Notes: generated by a model not told the origin, from the letters alone. Positions 53,702-63,557 are shown, numbered from the stretch's first letter. The stretch: 64,000 bases of DNA from JADHUC01 sp964623055 (GCA_964623055.1 CAZURK010000041.1:1-64000), one strand, 5' to 3'. Translations and numbers: made by a program.

Positions 53702-55882
53702 CTATCGGCCTGTCACCCAACGCGTACCGTCTTTGACATACACTTGGGACCCGCGTGCGTATTTCGCCGGTACGCCGCGTTCGTACCACCAGTGCCTCGG
53801 CCTTGATCCGTGCTGGATGGATTCCGTCATGTAGCCATCGGACCCAAACAACTCGGTACTGACGTGGTTTCCGTTGCGGTCGTGGTATTCGCGTTTGGTG
53901 AGCTTGCCTCCTTCATAGAAAAGCCGACGAATGGCCTTCCCTTCCAGGTTCAGGTCGTGGCACTGGACGACCTCTCCTTGGTGATACCATGTGCGCTGGA
54001 TAATACCGTCGTGCAAATGGATTGTCTCTCGGACGGCTTCATCGGAACGTTTGGCCAACTCTTCCGATGTCTCCTCACCTTCGACGAGATAGCGTTCGCG
54101 AGTCCAAGAGAAGCCGTTGGGTTCCTCGGATAAGACCTCCAACGTTGTACCGTTCTGGACCTCCAACGGTAGACTCGGTCTGCTTTCCAGTCCGGACCAC
54201 TCCACAGCAACCGCCGTGTACGCGCCTTGGCCCGGCAGAGCTAACGACGCGCTCGGACGAACAGGGGCTTTGGTGATCTTTTTTCCGTCTTTGAATACGT
54301 GATAGCCGTACGTTTCCCAGTGGTTCTCGCCGGGGATCAAGTGGACTTCCTCTCCGGATCGGCGCAGGTGCGGTCGATCGGGCAGTCGCACGACGACTGC
54401 GTACAGGTCGGACGACCGTTGCAGCATGAGCGGTGAATCTATGTCCTTGATCACGTTGCGGATTCCGCGCGGCGGCAGTGGCAGGCTGTCACGCAAGCGT
54501 TCCGGGATCAACATGGCCTCGAACGAAGTGAGCGGCCTACCCGGTCGAAGGCCCGCGTCCCGAGAGGTGCCGTACAGTCCGCGTGTGAGCCCTTCGAACG
54601 TCGTGTCGGTCTTGCGTTCGTAGCCCAACACCTCGCCGCCGAAACCGGATGCATTGATCAGTCTTCCTTGTTCGGGGAAACCTTCCGTCGAATCGACGCG
54701 GATCATGTCGCTGGCGACATTTTGGATTCGGGCGACTGGCCCGTCCTTCAAGTCGTACGTGGAAACAAAGGCGATCTTCGTTCCGTCCGGACTGCCTTTC
54801 AGGTCGATGTCGTATGGCCCGGAGAAGTCCTGGTTGGTCGGAAAGCAAAGAAACGAATTAGTTTCCAGGACCGGCCAGCCGTCGCCGGATCGCAGATCCG
54901 CCACGCGAATCTGCGCCACGCCGGCATCCCCGCAGATCCATCGTCCGCTTCGTCCGCAAGGGCTGACATCGCCGGAACTGATCGCGGCTAGGAAATGGAC
55001 GTTGCAGGGAAACGGCTCGTCCCACTTCCGGCCGCGCATCTGACCGTTGCCCAGCAGGAAATAGGAGCCATCCCCCGCCCACGAGAAGTGCGATCCCTCC
55101 ATCGCTGGAAACGGCACGGTACGGTTTTCCCCTGCCAGATCGTGATCGAAGAAGTGACGAGCCACGAATGGCACCTCCCGTGTGCCCTCGGTGGCGTAGT
55201 AAAAATCTCGGTAGTTGTGGTCGCGGGAGACGATCATCGGACGTGCGGGATTCACCATCAACGAATTGTATCCCACTTGCCAATCGCCCGGCAGCGTTTC
55301 GACCGCCGCGTCTGCCTTGATCGGTATTCGCACCGGCATCCTTCGCCGGTCTGCAAGTTCCTGCATCCCATACAGCCAGCGGTCGTCGCAGTCCGTGTAT
55401 TTCAGCAGCCGGACACCGTAGGCAATGCGTGTCGACTGGCCGGTCGCAACATCCCTCCACATCGCGTGGATACCTTTCTCGTGACGGGGACCATCTTCGG
55501 GCCGGTGGCGGACATAGAACAGCCAGTTGTGGCGGTTGGCCCAGCGTGGATCGGTCCCTCGGTCCACTGTGATGTCCTTCCCTTGGTGCAGATCGTAGAG
55601 GTGCACTTCCGCTGCCAACGTCGCTCCGAATTCACGATCGTTCGCGGCGAAGTGCGTGAAGCACAAGTACCGTCCATCAGGACTCCAGCACTGCGTATTG
55701 TGGTAATTGGCGTGATCTCGGACGGTCGGATCGTTGGTGATCCGCCACACTTCGATCGCATCGCCCTCACGCGGCTTGAACCGTTCCACTTGTGCGTCGG
55801 AACGTGTCACACAGCAGGACAGGCAAAGTACGAAAACGAAAGACTTGGTGAATACGACGTTGAGTTGTGAAGTGCGCATCAT
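53702..55882 (-). CDS. secreted beta-propeller, oligogalacturonate-lyase-like
   Basis: A 726-residue exported protein with an N-terminal signal (FVFVLCLSCCVTRSDA). Residues 40-370 form a WD40/TolB-like beta-propeller (TQCWSPDGRYLCFTH, GSPDGTKIAFVS) like that of oligogalacturonate lyases (PL22). The C-terminal 130 residues carry short MORN-like repeats (EGKAIRRLFYEGGKLTKREY). Whether lyase residues are conserved cannot be judged. It is on the same strand as the heparinase-like gene, 169 bases upstream of it. Confidence 0.6.
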   Translation of the reverse strand: MMRTSQLNVVFTKSFVFVLCLSCCVTRSDAQVERFKPREGDAIEVWRITNDPTVRDHANYHNTQCWSPDGRYLCFTHFAANDREFGATLAAEVHLYDLHQGKDITVDRGTDPRWANRHNWLFYVRHRPEDGPRHEKGIHAMWRDVATGQSTRIAYGVRLLKYTDCDDRWLYGMQELADRRRMPVRIPIKADAAVETLPGDWQVGYNSLMVNPARPMIVSRDHNYRDFYYATEGTREVPFVARHFFDHDLAGENRTVPFPAMEGSHFSWAGDGSYFLLGNGQMRGRKWDEPFPCNVHFLAAISSGDVSPCGRSGRWICGDAGVAQIRVADLRSGDGWPVLETNSFLCFPTNQDFSGPYDIDLKGSPDGTKIAFVSTYDLKDGPVARIQNVASDMIRVDSTEGFPEQGRLINASGFGGEVLGYERKTDTTFEGLTRGLYGTSRDAGLRPGRPLTSFEAMLIPERLRDSLPLPPRGIRNVIKDIDSPLMLQRSSDLYAVVVRLPDRPHLRRSGEEVHLIPGENHWETYGYHVFKDGKKITKAPVRPSASLALPGQGAYTAVAVEWSGLESRPSLPLEVQNGTTLEVLSEEPNGFSWTRERYLVEGEETSEELAKRSDEAVRETIHLHDGIIQRTWYHQGEVVQCHDLNLEGKAIRRLFYEGGKLTKREYHDRNGNHVSTELFGSDGYMTESIQHGSRPRHWWYERGVPAKYARGSQVYVKDGTRWVTGR

Positions 55883-55920
55883 CAGACCCTAATGTGATCG
55901 TTCGTCTTTCGGAAAACTGC

Positions 55921-58836
55921 CTACTTCGTGATCAGCACGACCCAATCTTCATCGACGTCGGTTGGCGGCGTGCCCAAGGGCACTCGTGAGCCGCCAGCGA
56001 CGGCTATCGTCTTGCCCTCGAAATCGCCGGTCCGTGGATTGTACCATCTCAGTTTGAAAGCTCCTTTGGCAGCGGAGATGTCGAGCGTGCCGCTGGGGTT
56101 GGTTTTCGGCAAGTAGACGGCGTAGACCTTGCCCGATTTGGCGAAGACCTGCGCGTGGAGTTCAACTGACTTGCCGTGACCGGTACCGACTCTGATTGTC
56201 CCTGCGCCGCTCGCGAGTTCGTCGGCCGGCTGCATTTCCCAGAACGGCAGGTTGTCCTGCATGAACTTGCGAGCGTGCCATGTGTAGTTCCAAAGGGCCT
56301 CGCGCTCGGGCGTCTTGAGGCTGTCGGTTTCGAGAAAGTCATCGAGAATGAACTCGATCATACCGCCTGAAAGATACGTCGGCCAAAGCTTCTCTTTGCG
56401 GTGACCGTCGGCGTCGTCTACGGGGACGTGTGATTGTTCCTGCCCGCGGTCGACCGTGAACTCGTCCAGCGAAATCGGCAGGGGGCGGCCCACTTGGCTG
56501 GTCGCCTGCCGGAAGGCTTCGGTCACCTCGTGAATTGGCCGTTGGTTCAGTTGGATCGAGGTTAGGCCGAAGCGTTTGTCGCCGAAAGTGAATCGCAGCT
56601 TCTCTAGCGGATCGCCCGCGCTGTGGACGGTAACGGGATGATCGTACGGATCGGTTGCGTTGATGTAATCGGCAAAGGCGCGGATGCGGTCGGGGCCAAA
56701 ATTGAACTGCAGGTTGTATTCCTCGCACAAGTTCCACTCCAACGCCAGATGGTGCGCGAAGCGGGCGATGATCTCGCGGTAGTATAGCTTGCGTTCTGTG
56801 CCTAACTCGCCGTCGTCCAACTCGATTTTGTTTGGTCTTTCGGCCTCGTTGAATACGAAGTGCAAGAAGATGCCTTTTCGTTGCGCGTACGCGAACACAG
56901 TTTCCCACTGCCGCAGTTTGCTGATGTCATAATGCCGGTTGTCGTTCGTCGCGCTGCCGTTGGGCTTCGGCGAGCCGACCCAAGGCCACACGTCCTTGCC
57001 ATCGCCGCCGATGTTCATCACCAGGAAATAGATGCTGTTCACATGCCGTGACGCGAGGTAGTTAAGCGCGCCGATGATCCCACGACCATCCTGGTCACCC
57101 CAATCGGGGTCGCCCGGTCGCCAATCCTCGACGTGTGCGGCGTACTTGTGGTTTGGCGGCGTGTTGTCAAAGCCGGCGTACGCGAGGAAGTTCTCGGGGC
57201 TGTCTGTTCCGCCGCGAATCCAGTACGGTCCGTCTCTGAACTTCAAATAGTGACCGCCGACGTACTCCAAGCGACCCCACCTGAGAAAGCCGTCTTCCCG
57301 TAGGGCGGATTGCCAATCCGTCCGAGAACCCGGGGACGGATTGGCAATCCGTCCTACGTTGAGGGAATCGCGTGCCGCAATATCGAACTCGCCATCCGCC
57401 CCGTCAAACGCGACCGGTTCACCAGCAGTTTGGTCAAGGGACACGGCGACGTCTTTTCCCGCACGAAACGACGCTTTGAACGTCCAGCGTCCCGCTTCGT
57501 CCGGCGAGAATCGCACTCGCCACACATCGCCGGCGCCGCCGCCGTATCCATCGCCATCGAAAAAGCCTGGCACGTTGTACTTCTGTCCGGACGGACCAGT
57601 GAACGCAACTAGAAGACGATAATCGAGAAACGGATTGGGATCGTCGTCGGTTTCGTCGGCCGCAGGGCCGCGGAAACCCACGGTGATCGGGTGCCAGACG
57701 CGACGTTCGCCGTCGACGACGGGATCAAGAATCGCTTCGCCGACCTTTCGCAGAAACACGTTGTATTCAGCCGTGGTAATCTCGTCCTCTCGCTGGTCCA
57801 GGCCAAGCCGCACGATGACCATGTTCCACGCGGGGATGACGAACAGATCGTTGTTGTTGTAGCCGCTTCGTTCGTACGTGCCGACCGGGGCGTCTGGCCA
57901 TCGCCGCTTCCCGTCCGGTCTGATCCCATTCGGCCACCAATGATAGCCGTAGACTCCGGAGCCTTGCCGGTTGCTTGTCGGCAGCCCCGCAGGGACGGTA
58001 GCCGGGACTTGTACCTTGGTCGCCTCCCTCACCCACGACGCGCTGATCAGTTGCCTGCCTCTCCATTTGCCTCCGTTTAAGAACAGATGCCCGAATCGTG
58101 CCAGACCACTGGCGCTGATTTCGATACCTCCTGTCCAGTTGAGCACTTTCTTGGTCGAGTCGAGTTGCCAGCCGAATCGGGTGATGCCGATGGGCTCGAG
58201 AACCCTCCGCTTCAAGTAATCGTCGAGCGACTCGCCCGCGATCTTCGTCAACACATATCCGTACTGCTGCGTGGCCTCGTCCCAATACATAAACCTCGTT
58301 CCGGGCGCGAAGAACGGAGGCAGCGGATCAACCAGGGCGTTCTGGTCGCCTCGACGTTCAGTGTCGAGATCGTAGGTCCCCCCGACCCCATCGATGCCCG
58401 ACGTCATGGTTGCCAAGTGGCGCAGTGTCACTGTGGAATAGTGCTCTGCGAGTCGAGGATTGAAGTCTTTTGCGAGTGTGTCTAGCGTACATTTGCCATC
58501 TTCGATCAACAGGCCGTGAGCGGTGCTCGTGAACGCCTTCGAGACCGACCAGATACGCTGTTGCGTGTCGGCTTCTGCCCCCCGCCAAATCATGCGCCCG
58601 TTGCGAATGACGACCATACGCTTGACGCCATTCGAGCCGGCGTGTTGCTCCAGGTAATCGACGGCCGCCTTGAGTTTGTCCGAGTCGACGTGCTGCGATT
58701 CGGGTGTGGCTTGTTCCCAATGCTCGCCGGGAAAGGACATACGTTCGGCCGCCTCGGCACGGGGAATGACGCCCAACGAAGCGGTTAAGACAAAAGACCA
58801 TAACGCGAGTCCGGGACGCATAAGGCAATTCCTCAC
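55921..58836 (-). CDS. serine hydrolase (beta-lactamase-like) fused to DUF5060 glycoside hydrolase, secreted
   Basis: A 971-residue exported fusion with a signal peptide (ALWSFVLTASLGVIPRAEA). Residues 35-375 are a class-C beta-lactamase/esterase-like domain with SVSK at 97-100 (catalytic Ser97 and Lys100). The usual YxN is Tyr184-Trp-Asp186. Residues 385-480 are a DUF5060 sandwich (NPFLDYRLLVAFTGPSGQKY, WRVRFSPDEAGRWTF). From 530 a TIM-barrel glycosidase-like domain follows, ending in a collagen-binding-type C-terminus (LRWYNPRTGDFEGKTI). Co-occurrence suggests removal of an ester with cleavage of the glycan. A translated repeat (57299-57358) sits in the linker at residues 493-512. Confidence 0.75.
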   Translation of the reverse strand: MRNCLMRPGLALWSFVLTASLGVIPRAEAAERMSFPGEHWEQATPESQHVDSDKLKAAVDYLEQHAGSNGVKRMVVIRNGRMIWRGAEADTQQRIWSVSKAFTSTAHGLLIEDGKCTLDTLAKDFNPRLAEHYSTVTLRHLATMTSGIDGVGGTYDLDTERRGDQNALVDPLPPFFAPGTRFMYWDEATQQYGYVLTKIAGESLDDYLKRRVLEPIGITRFGWQLDSTKKVLNWTGGIEISASGLARFGHLFLNGGKWRGRQLISASWVREATKVQVPATVPAGLPTSNRQGSGVYGYHWWPNGIRPDGKRRWPDAPVGTYERSGYNNNDLFVIPAWNMVIVRLGLDQREDEITTAEYNVFLRKVGEAILDPVVDGERRVWHPITVGFRGPAADETDDDPNPFLDYRLLVAFTGPSGQKYNVPGFFDGDGYGGGAGDVWRVRFSPDEAGRWTFKASFRAGKDVAVSLDQTAGEPVAFDGADGEFDIAARDSLNVGRIANPSPGSRTDWQSALREDGFLRWGRLEYVGGHYLKFRDGPYWIRGGTDSPENFLAYAGFDNTPPNHKYAAHVEDWRPGDPDWGDQDGRGIIGALNYLASRHVNSIYFLVMNIGGDGKDVWPWVGSPKPNGSATNDNRHYDISKLRQWETVFAYAQRKGIFLHFVFNEAERPNKIELDDGELGTERKLYYREIIARFAHHLALEWNLCEEYNLQFNFGPDRIRAFADYINATDPYDHPVTVHSAGDPLEKLRFTFGDKRFGLTSIQLNQRPIHEVTEAFRQATSQVGRPLPISLDEFTVDRGQEQSHVPVDDADGHRKEKLWPTYLSGGMIEFILDDFLETDSLKTPEREALWNYTWHARKFMQDNLPFWEMQPADELASGAGTIRVGTGHGKSVELHAQVFAKSGKVYAVYLPKTNPSGTLDISAAKGAFKLRWYNPRTGDFEGKTIAVAGGSRVPLGTPPTDVDEDWVVLITK
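57299..57358. repeat. in-frame palindromic repeat inside the DUF5060 fusion gene, family G
   Basis: Arms of 25 bases (57299-57323 and 57334-57358) with one mismatch each contain GGATTGCCAATCC. In frame they encode VGRIANPS and TDWQSALRED, sequences I recognise as a recurrent translated repeat in planctomycete proteins. Confidence 0.85.
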
Positions 58837-58845
58837 AGAAGAGTA

Positions 58846-60722
58846 TCAATTCCGGTCTTGCGCGGCGGCGGTCACGACGAGCACCCAGTCGTGACTATCC
58901 GGCGGTGTGTATTCGATCTGCGTCCTGCGTCGGTTGGCGGTTGGTTTGGAGAATTCTCCAGTGCGCGGATTGAACTGTTTCAACCCATACGACCGATCAC
59001 TCTGGCCACCGAGCGATAGTCTCAGGGGCTGCTGGCAGCCGCGCACGAAGACAATGTGTTGACGTCCCGGGTCACTGAGCGACCAATACGCAATCTTCGG
59101 CGGCGCGATAACACGGTGCAGCCGCTGATCCGACGAGCGGTCGAGAGGGGCTTCGATCAATTCGTCATGAGGCTCAAGCCGCCACCACTCCAGGTTTGCG
59201 AAGAACTCTCTGACGTGCTGAATCTGCTCTTCCCATTCGTCGTTCCGAGGGTCATCGACGTTGAATGGACCGGGATGCCGGTTGCCGCCGAAGTAGGTGG
59301 AACCAAAGCCGGCGACAACATAGCCGCCGGCCATCACGATGTCCCACGTGGCGTGGCGAATCATGTCGAGATCCGCGCTGTTGGGCTTGTCACAGCGGCC
59401 ATCACCGTCCCGGTCGCGCAGGTAGTAGGCATATTCGGAGTTGACCACGGGTTTCCCCGTGGGCTTTCGCGACAGTAAGACTCGGCTGTGCAAATCGCGG
59501 TAGTTCTGCTGGTAGTCGCCAAACGACATCCATTTCGTGCCGTTGAAATCGCGCGTCGTGCCGGCCGCGGTCATGGGATGGATGGCGATCATGCGATCGT
59601 GCGGGTCGTGTTTCATCAACTCGTCGCCGATCTCGATGAACTCGCGCTTGACACTCTGCTCCGTCGCTCCTGGTGTAGTGCGGATTTCGGCGTGCCATTC
59701 TCCGGAGACGATGAAGTACACGTCGAACGCGCTGTACCGAGCTGCAATGTAACGGGCGTACCGCTTCCTGGCCTCCAGATCCGAAAAGGCGTTCCACGGG
59801 TACTTCTCGCCTCGCCCCTTGTTGCCCCAAGCCAACGCCAATCCGCCGGTGACGCCTTGGCGGTTCAGGTAGGCCAGTCGCCGATCCACCTCCTGCCAAT
59901 AGCCGGGGTTGATCCGCTGCGCCTTGATGTCGTGAAACGGCGGCCCGCCCGAATTGCCCCAGCCCGCTTCGCTGAGCAGCATCGAGTGAATCACGTTGAN
60001 NNNNNNNNNNNNNNNNNNNNNNNNNNNNNNNNNNNNNNNNNNNNNNNNNNNNNNNNNNNNNNNNNNNNNNNNNNNNNNNNNNNNNNNNNNNNNNNNNNNC
60101 CGCCCGAATTGCCCCAGCCCGCTTCGCTGAGCAGCATCGAGTGAATCACGTTGAAACCTTGCTTGGCGCGGATGGCGACGTACTTGTTCACTGCCAACCG
60201 ATTGTGCTTTTCCTCGTCGCTGTCGGTGTACAGCGCCCAGGCGGTGTCGCCGAAGAACCAAAACGGCTCGCCGTTCTGCCGCTGAAAGTGATGTGGATTC
60301 TTCTTCATCGGCGTGATTCCGCCCCGTCTCTCCGAATTCGCCACACGCAATTTCCCAGACTGCTCATCGAGGCCCACGTCGTTGCTTTCTACTGACCACG
60401 TCCACGTTCCTACTGTGTCGGGCGACAGCCGCAGCTTCCAGCTCTGCCCGCCGTCCCAAAACAGCGAGATGGTCAAGTGCCGGCCGTCCGGAGAGCGTAG
60501 CGTTGCCGTGGCATCGATCACCGCGTACGGATTGCTGTGCTGGCCTGTAGCATCGAGGGTCTTCTCGAACATACCGAACAGCGGGGTCGCCTCGGAGGAT
60601 TCTGAATCACCGAAGGCCCAGGCGGATGCATAGATGGATATGGCGAACACCAAAGCCGCCACAGTTCGCGCGAGACAATGTTGCAGCCGAATACGTTCAT
60701 GCCCAGCGGATGGAACGTTCAT
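58846..60722 (-). CDS. secreted DUF5060/DUF4038 glycoside hydrolase, split by an assembly gap
   Basis: The 5' fragment (ending at 60100) has a signal peptide (TVAALVFAISIYASAWA), a DUF5060-like sandwich (SPDTVGTWTWSVES) and the start of the barrel (GEPFWFFGDTAWALY). The 3' fragment, after the N run, continues as the DUF4038/apiosidase-like barrel (GLALAWGNKGRGEKYPWN, VNSEYAYYLRD) and the collagen-binding-type tail (YGLKQFNPRTGEF). The two fragments share 55 identical bases at the gap. Removing the N run and one copy leaves 1722 bases, a single open frame of 573 residues plus stop. The gene is therefore intact. It is a paralogue in layout of the neighbouring fusion gene, from which it is ten bases away. 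Confidence 0.85.
60000..60099. other. scaffold gap (100 N), overlapping contig ends
   Basis: Exactly 100 N. The 55 bases before it (59945-59999) are identical to the 55 bases after it (60100-60154), which shows contig ends that overlap but were not merged. Confidence 0.95.
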
Positions 60723-60844
60723 AAGCGATCGTCCTCTGCTACATGGTTTCGTTTAGTCCTATGGTACAACAACCGCGCACCCTCGGAAGTATGCTGACCT
60801 GGAACTTCAGGCGACGACTTGGCTATGTCGCCAAACCATGGCGG

Positions 60845-61741
60845 TTACCGGTACAATATCTCGCATTCGGGCAATGCGGCCTGCAGTTTGTAGAGGCCTT
60901 CCTCGGGGATCTGGGACACCGAAACTCTCAAGGTTCGAAGATTGGGCAGTTTTTTCAAATGGGCCAGGCCCGCGGGAGTGACCTTGGTGGCATTGACCGA
61001 TAGTTTCGTCAGGCACGGCAGGTCGTTCAGATACCGCAGCCCGTCGTCTGTGATATCGGTCTTGGACAGCCACAACGTTTCAAGGTTATCCAACCCCTTC
61101 AAGCGGCCGAGCCCCGCATCGGTGACCCGAGTGCAACTGAGACCCAGTTTCGTCAGACAAGGCAGATCATTCAGATGCTGCAGCCCGTCATCTGTGATAC
61201 GCGTACCAACCAGCTCTAGTGTTTCCAACCTCCGGAGGTTCTTCACGTTTCTCAGCCCCTCATCGGTAATCCCGGTGAATGAGAGGTCGAGGCAACGGAG
61301 CGTCTCCAGATGACTGACGTATTCCATTCCCGCATCGGTAACGTCAGTGAGAGACAGTCGTAGAAATTCAAGCTCGGTGAGCCCGGCAACCTGTCTGAGT
61401 TCTGCATCCGTTACCGTTCTCCTCTGGCTTAGGTCGACATAGACCAAGTCGTGAAAGAAGTCGTATCCCGCTAGTCTGTACAGCCACGCCGGTCCGGGGG
61501 CTGGAGACTTAATCGAAACTGTGCCCCCATCCTCGAGCACTTCCCACTGATAGTCGTAAGCCGTGTAGGGAGCGGCAAACTCTCGTACTTGCTTCTGGTT
61601 CCTTGCCCTCTGGATCCTCAGACCAAGCCAGCCCAGAAACACGCTAAGCAACAAAACCACGACCAACAGCGTCCTCAGGCTGAATTGGCGCCAGCGTCGC
61701 CTAGGCTCGGGCAAATCGGTGGGCTCTGCTGGTTGCGTCAT
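60845..61741 (-). CDS. membrane-anchored leucine-rich-repeat protein
   Basis: A 298-residue protein from ATG 61741 (GAGGTG site upstream). It has an anchor (FSLRTLLVVVLLLSVFLGWL, about residues 20-40). About seven leucine-rich repeats of the cysteine-containing bacterial type follow (LRCLDLSFTGITDEGLRNV, LETLWLSKTDITDDGL). Such repeats bind proteins or glycans; the ligand is unknown. It lies between the DUF5060/DUF4038 enzyme and the GH123-like gene, 34 bases after the stop of the latter, and is probably co-transcribed with it. Confidence 0.8.
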   Translation of the reverse strand: MTQPAEPTDLPEPRRRWRQFSLRTLLVVVLLLSVFLGWLGLRIQRARNQKQVREFAAPYTAYDYQWEVLEDGGTVSIKSPAPGPAWLYRLAGYDFFHDLVYVDLSQRRTVTDAELRQVAGLTELEFLRLSLTDVTDAGMEYVSHLETLRCLDLSFTGITDEGLRNVKNLRRLETLELVGTRITDDGLQHLNDLPCLTKLGLSCTRVTDAGLGRLKGLDNLETLWLSKTDITDDGLRYLNDLPCLTKLSVNATKVTPAGLAHLKKLPNLRTLRVSVSQIPEEGLYKLQAALPECEILYR

Positions 61742-61775
61742 TCTGCACACCTCTTTTGGCTGCGGCCGCAACGTC

Positions 61776-63557
61776 TCAGCCGGATTTCGCCCGTGCCTGT
61801 GAGATCCGCTCAGCGAATTCTTGGCGGACCTCAAGCAGTCTGTCCGGCTGCTTGCAGTAGTCCCACCAGTTCGGCGCGATCTTGTCAACCAGTTTCTTGA
61901 CGGCCTCTTGGCCGGCGGCCCGCTCCAGGAGGACGAAGTACTCGTAGTCTTCCATGCCGTCGCGGAGGTTCTTCAGACGCATCGAGGAAACTGGTCCGTC
62001 GATGCCGCACGGGACGCCGGGATAGAACAAGTACCCGCCGCCGTTGAAGTGTCCGGAATGGGAGAACGTGGGATTGTTCCACGGATCCAGCACAGTGGTC
62101 ACGGTGCTCCAGTATAACAATCCCGTGATGCCGTACTGCCGGTTGATCCACGTGGGCACGCGGTACACGATCAGCGGACGGTCGATGTGCCAGTAGGGCG
62201 GATCGAAATCCTTCAAACGTTCGTATTCCGGATGGTATCGAGGGGCAGGCTGAACCAGGGCCGTGTACGACCACACCTCGTCCCCATGGCTGATCTTTTC
62301 GAGGATGGTCTTCCGGTCGATGAACGCCCAGAGCGGGCACCAGATGTCTATGGCCGGATCAATGTCGGGCCAGGTTGGGTCGTGCGGATAGGTCTGTTCG
62401 ACTACCAGGCATTTCAGCTCCGGAACGGCCTCGTGGACGAGTGCGCCCAACACGAGGACCTGTTCATAGTTTTCTTTCAAGTTCGGCTCGTCCCACAGAT
62501 ACGCGTAAGCCCGATCCGACCAGCCGTTCTGCTTCAGGTACTCGTAGTACTCTCGATAGTACTTCTGTGCCTTTTCCTTTTCCGCGGGCGGTATGTGTTT
62601 GTAGTTGGCGTCGGACGCTGATACGCGGAGCCTGGCAAATGGGGCTCTGGGTATCTCGAAGTCGGTCACGTGAAGATCGGTGATGAACTTCTTGAGTGCC
62701 TCGTGGTGCTCGGGCGCAACCGTCAAAGATCCGTCGTTGTTGACCTCCGGCAACAGGTAATGCGGCAGGGGCGGGTTCAGCCGATGTTCGGCCATTGCGC
62801 GACAGTAGCGCATTTCGATTTCTTTGAACTTGTCCGAATCGCGTGATATGTCGAAGTATCGCGCCACGTTCCGGAAATGGCCAAAATGGTTTCTGTGTGT
62901 CGGTCCATCCGGCAGCGTGAAATCCCAGACAGTGAGCTTGACGGGGATCTCGGCGGAAAGGCCTCTACGAGCCCGAATGCGAAACGTGCCCTGGTAGACG
63001 CCCGCCGGCGCGTCCTTGGGAATGTGAATGTCGACCCAGATCGGCTGGTTCTGACCGCGGAAGACATCGAACGGCAGAGCGTGCATCTCGTGTCCTTCAA
63101 CGGTGGTCGGTCCTCCCCATCTTTCCTGAACACGACGCCGAGGCCCGATGGACTCGCCGGTGATGGGATTGACAAACGGAACCAGCGCGTCTGGATAGAG
63201 TCCGGGCGGAAGCTCTGCCCGGCGCGTCGGTCGTCTGACGCGTACATATTCCTCTCGGTACAACTTGATGCGATCGTTGCCAATCTTCGCCCCAGCGGGC
63301 CCAGCCAGATCGGAGATTTCGGCCTTGGTCACTTGGACGTCTTCCTTGCCTGCAGCGACGACAACCTGGAACGGCTCCCATTCATTCCTGGCCGCTTGAA
63401 TCTCCGCCTGCTGCCGGCCGTACAGTTCTTGGTCCTGACCGATCCGCTCCATGCTGCTCAGCACTGTCAGTCGGATTCGGTCTTCCTGCGCAGCGCAAAT
63501 TGGCAGGTTGGCGATCAGTATCAGAGCCGGAACGACACACAGAACGCTTCTTTTCAT
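61776..63557 (-). CDS. secreted GH123-like glycoside hydrolase (DUF4091)
   Basis: A 593-residue exported protein with a signal peptide (CVVPALILIANLPICAAQ). It has an N-terminal beta sandwich (ARNEWEPFQVVV), then a TIM barrel with the acidic pair in AYLWDEPN, typical of family GH123 beta-N-acetylgalactosaminidases. It ends in a DUF4091 signature (GLLYWSTV, YPGVPCGIDGPVSSMRLKN, LRDGMEDYEYFVLL). It probably removes N-acetylhexosamine from glycans. It leads the LRR gene on the same strand. Confidence 0.82.
   Translation of the reverse strand: MKRSVLCVVPALILIANLPICAAQEDRIRLTVLSSMERIGQDQELYGRQQAEIQAARNEWEPFQVVVAAGKEDVQVTKAEISDLAGPAGAKIGNDRIKLYREEYVRVRRPTRRAELPPGLYPDALVPFVNPITGESIGPRRRVQERWGGPTTVEGHEMHALPFDVFRGQNQPIWVDIHIPKDAPAGVYQGTFRIRARRGLSAEIPVKLTVWDFTLPDGPTHRNHFGHFRNVARYFDISRDSDKFKEIEMRYCRAMAEHRLNPPLPHYLLPEVNNDGSLTVAPEHHEALKKFITDLHVTDFEIPRAPFARLRVSASDANYKHIPPAEKEKAQKYYREYYEYLKQNGWSDRAYAYLWDEPNLKENYEQVLVLGALVHEAVPELKCLVVEQTYPHDPTWPDIDPAIDIWCPLWAFIDRKTILEKISHGDEVWSYTALVQPAPRYHPEYERLKDFDPPYWHIDRPLIVYRVPTWINRQYGITGLLYWSTVTTVLDPWNNPTFSHSGHFNGGGYLFYPGVPCGIDGPVSSMRLKNLRDGMEDYEYFVLLERAAGQEAVKKLVDKIAPNWWDYCKQPDRLLEVRQEFAERISQARAKSG

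Noticed and set aside
59945..60154. Direct 55-bp repeat around a 100-base spacer as a biological repeat or CRISPR-like unit
   Set aside because: The spacer is N only and the copies are identical, which is the mark of an assembly overlap.
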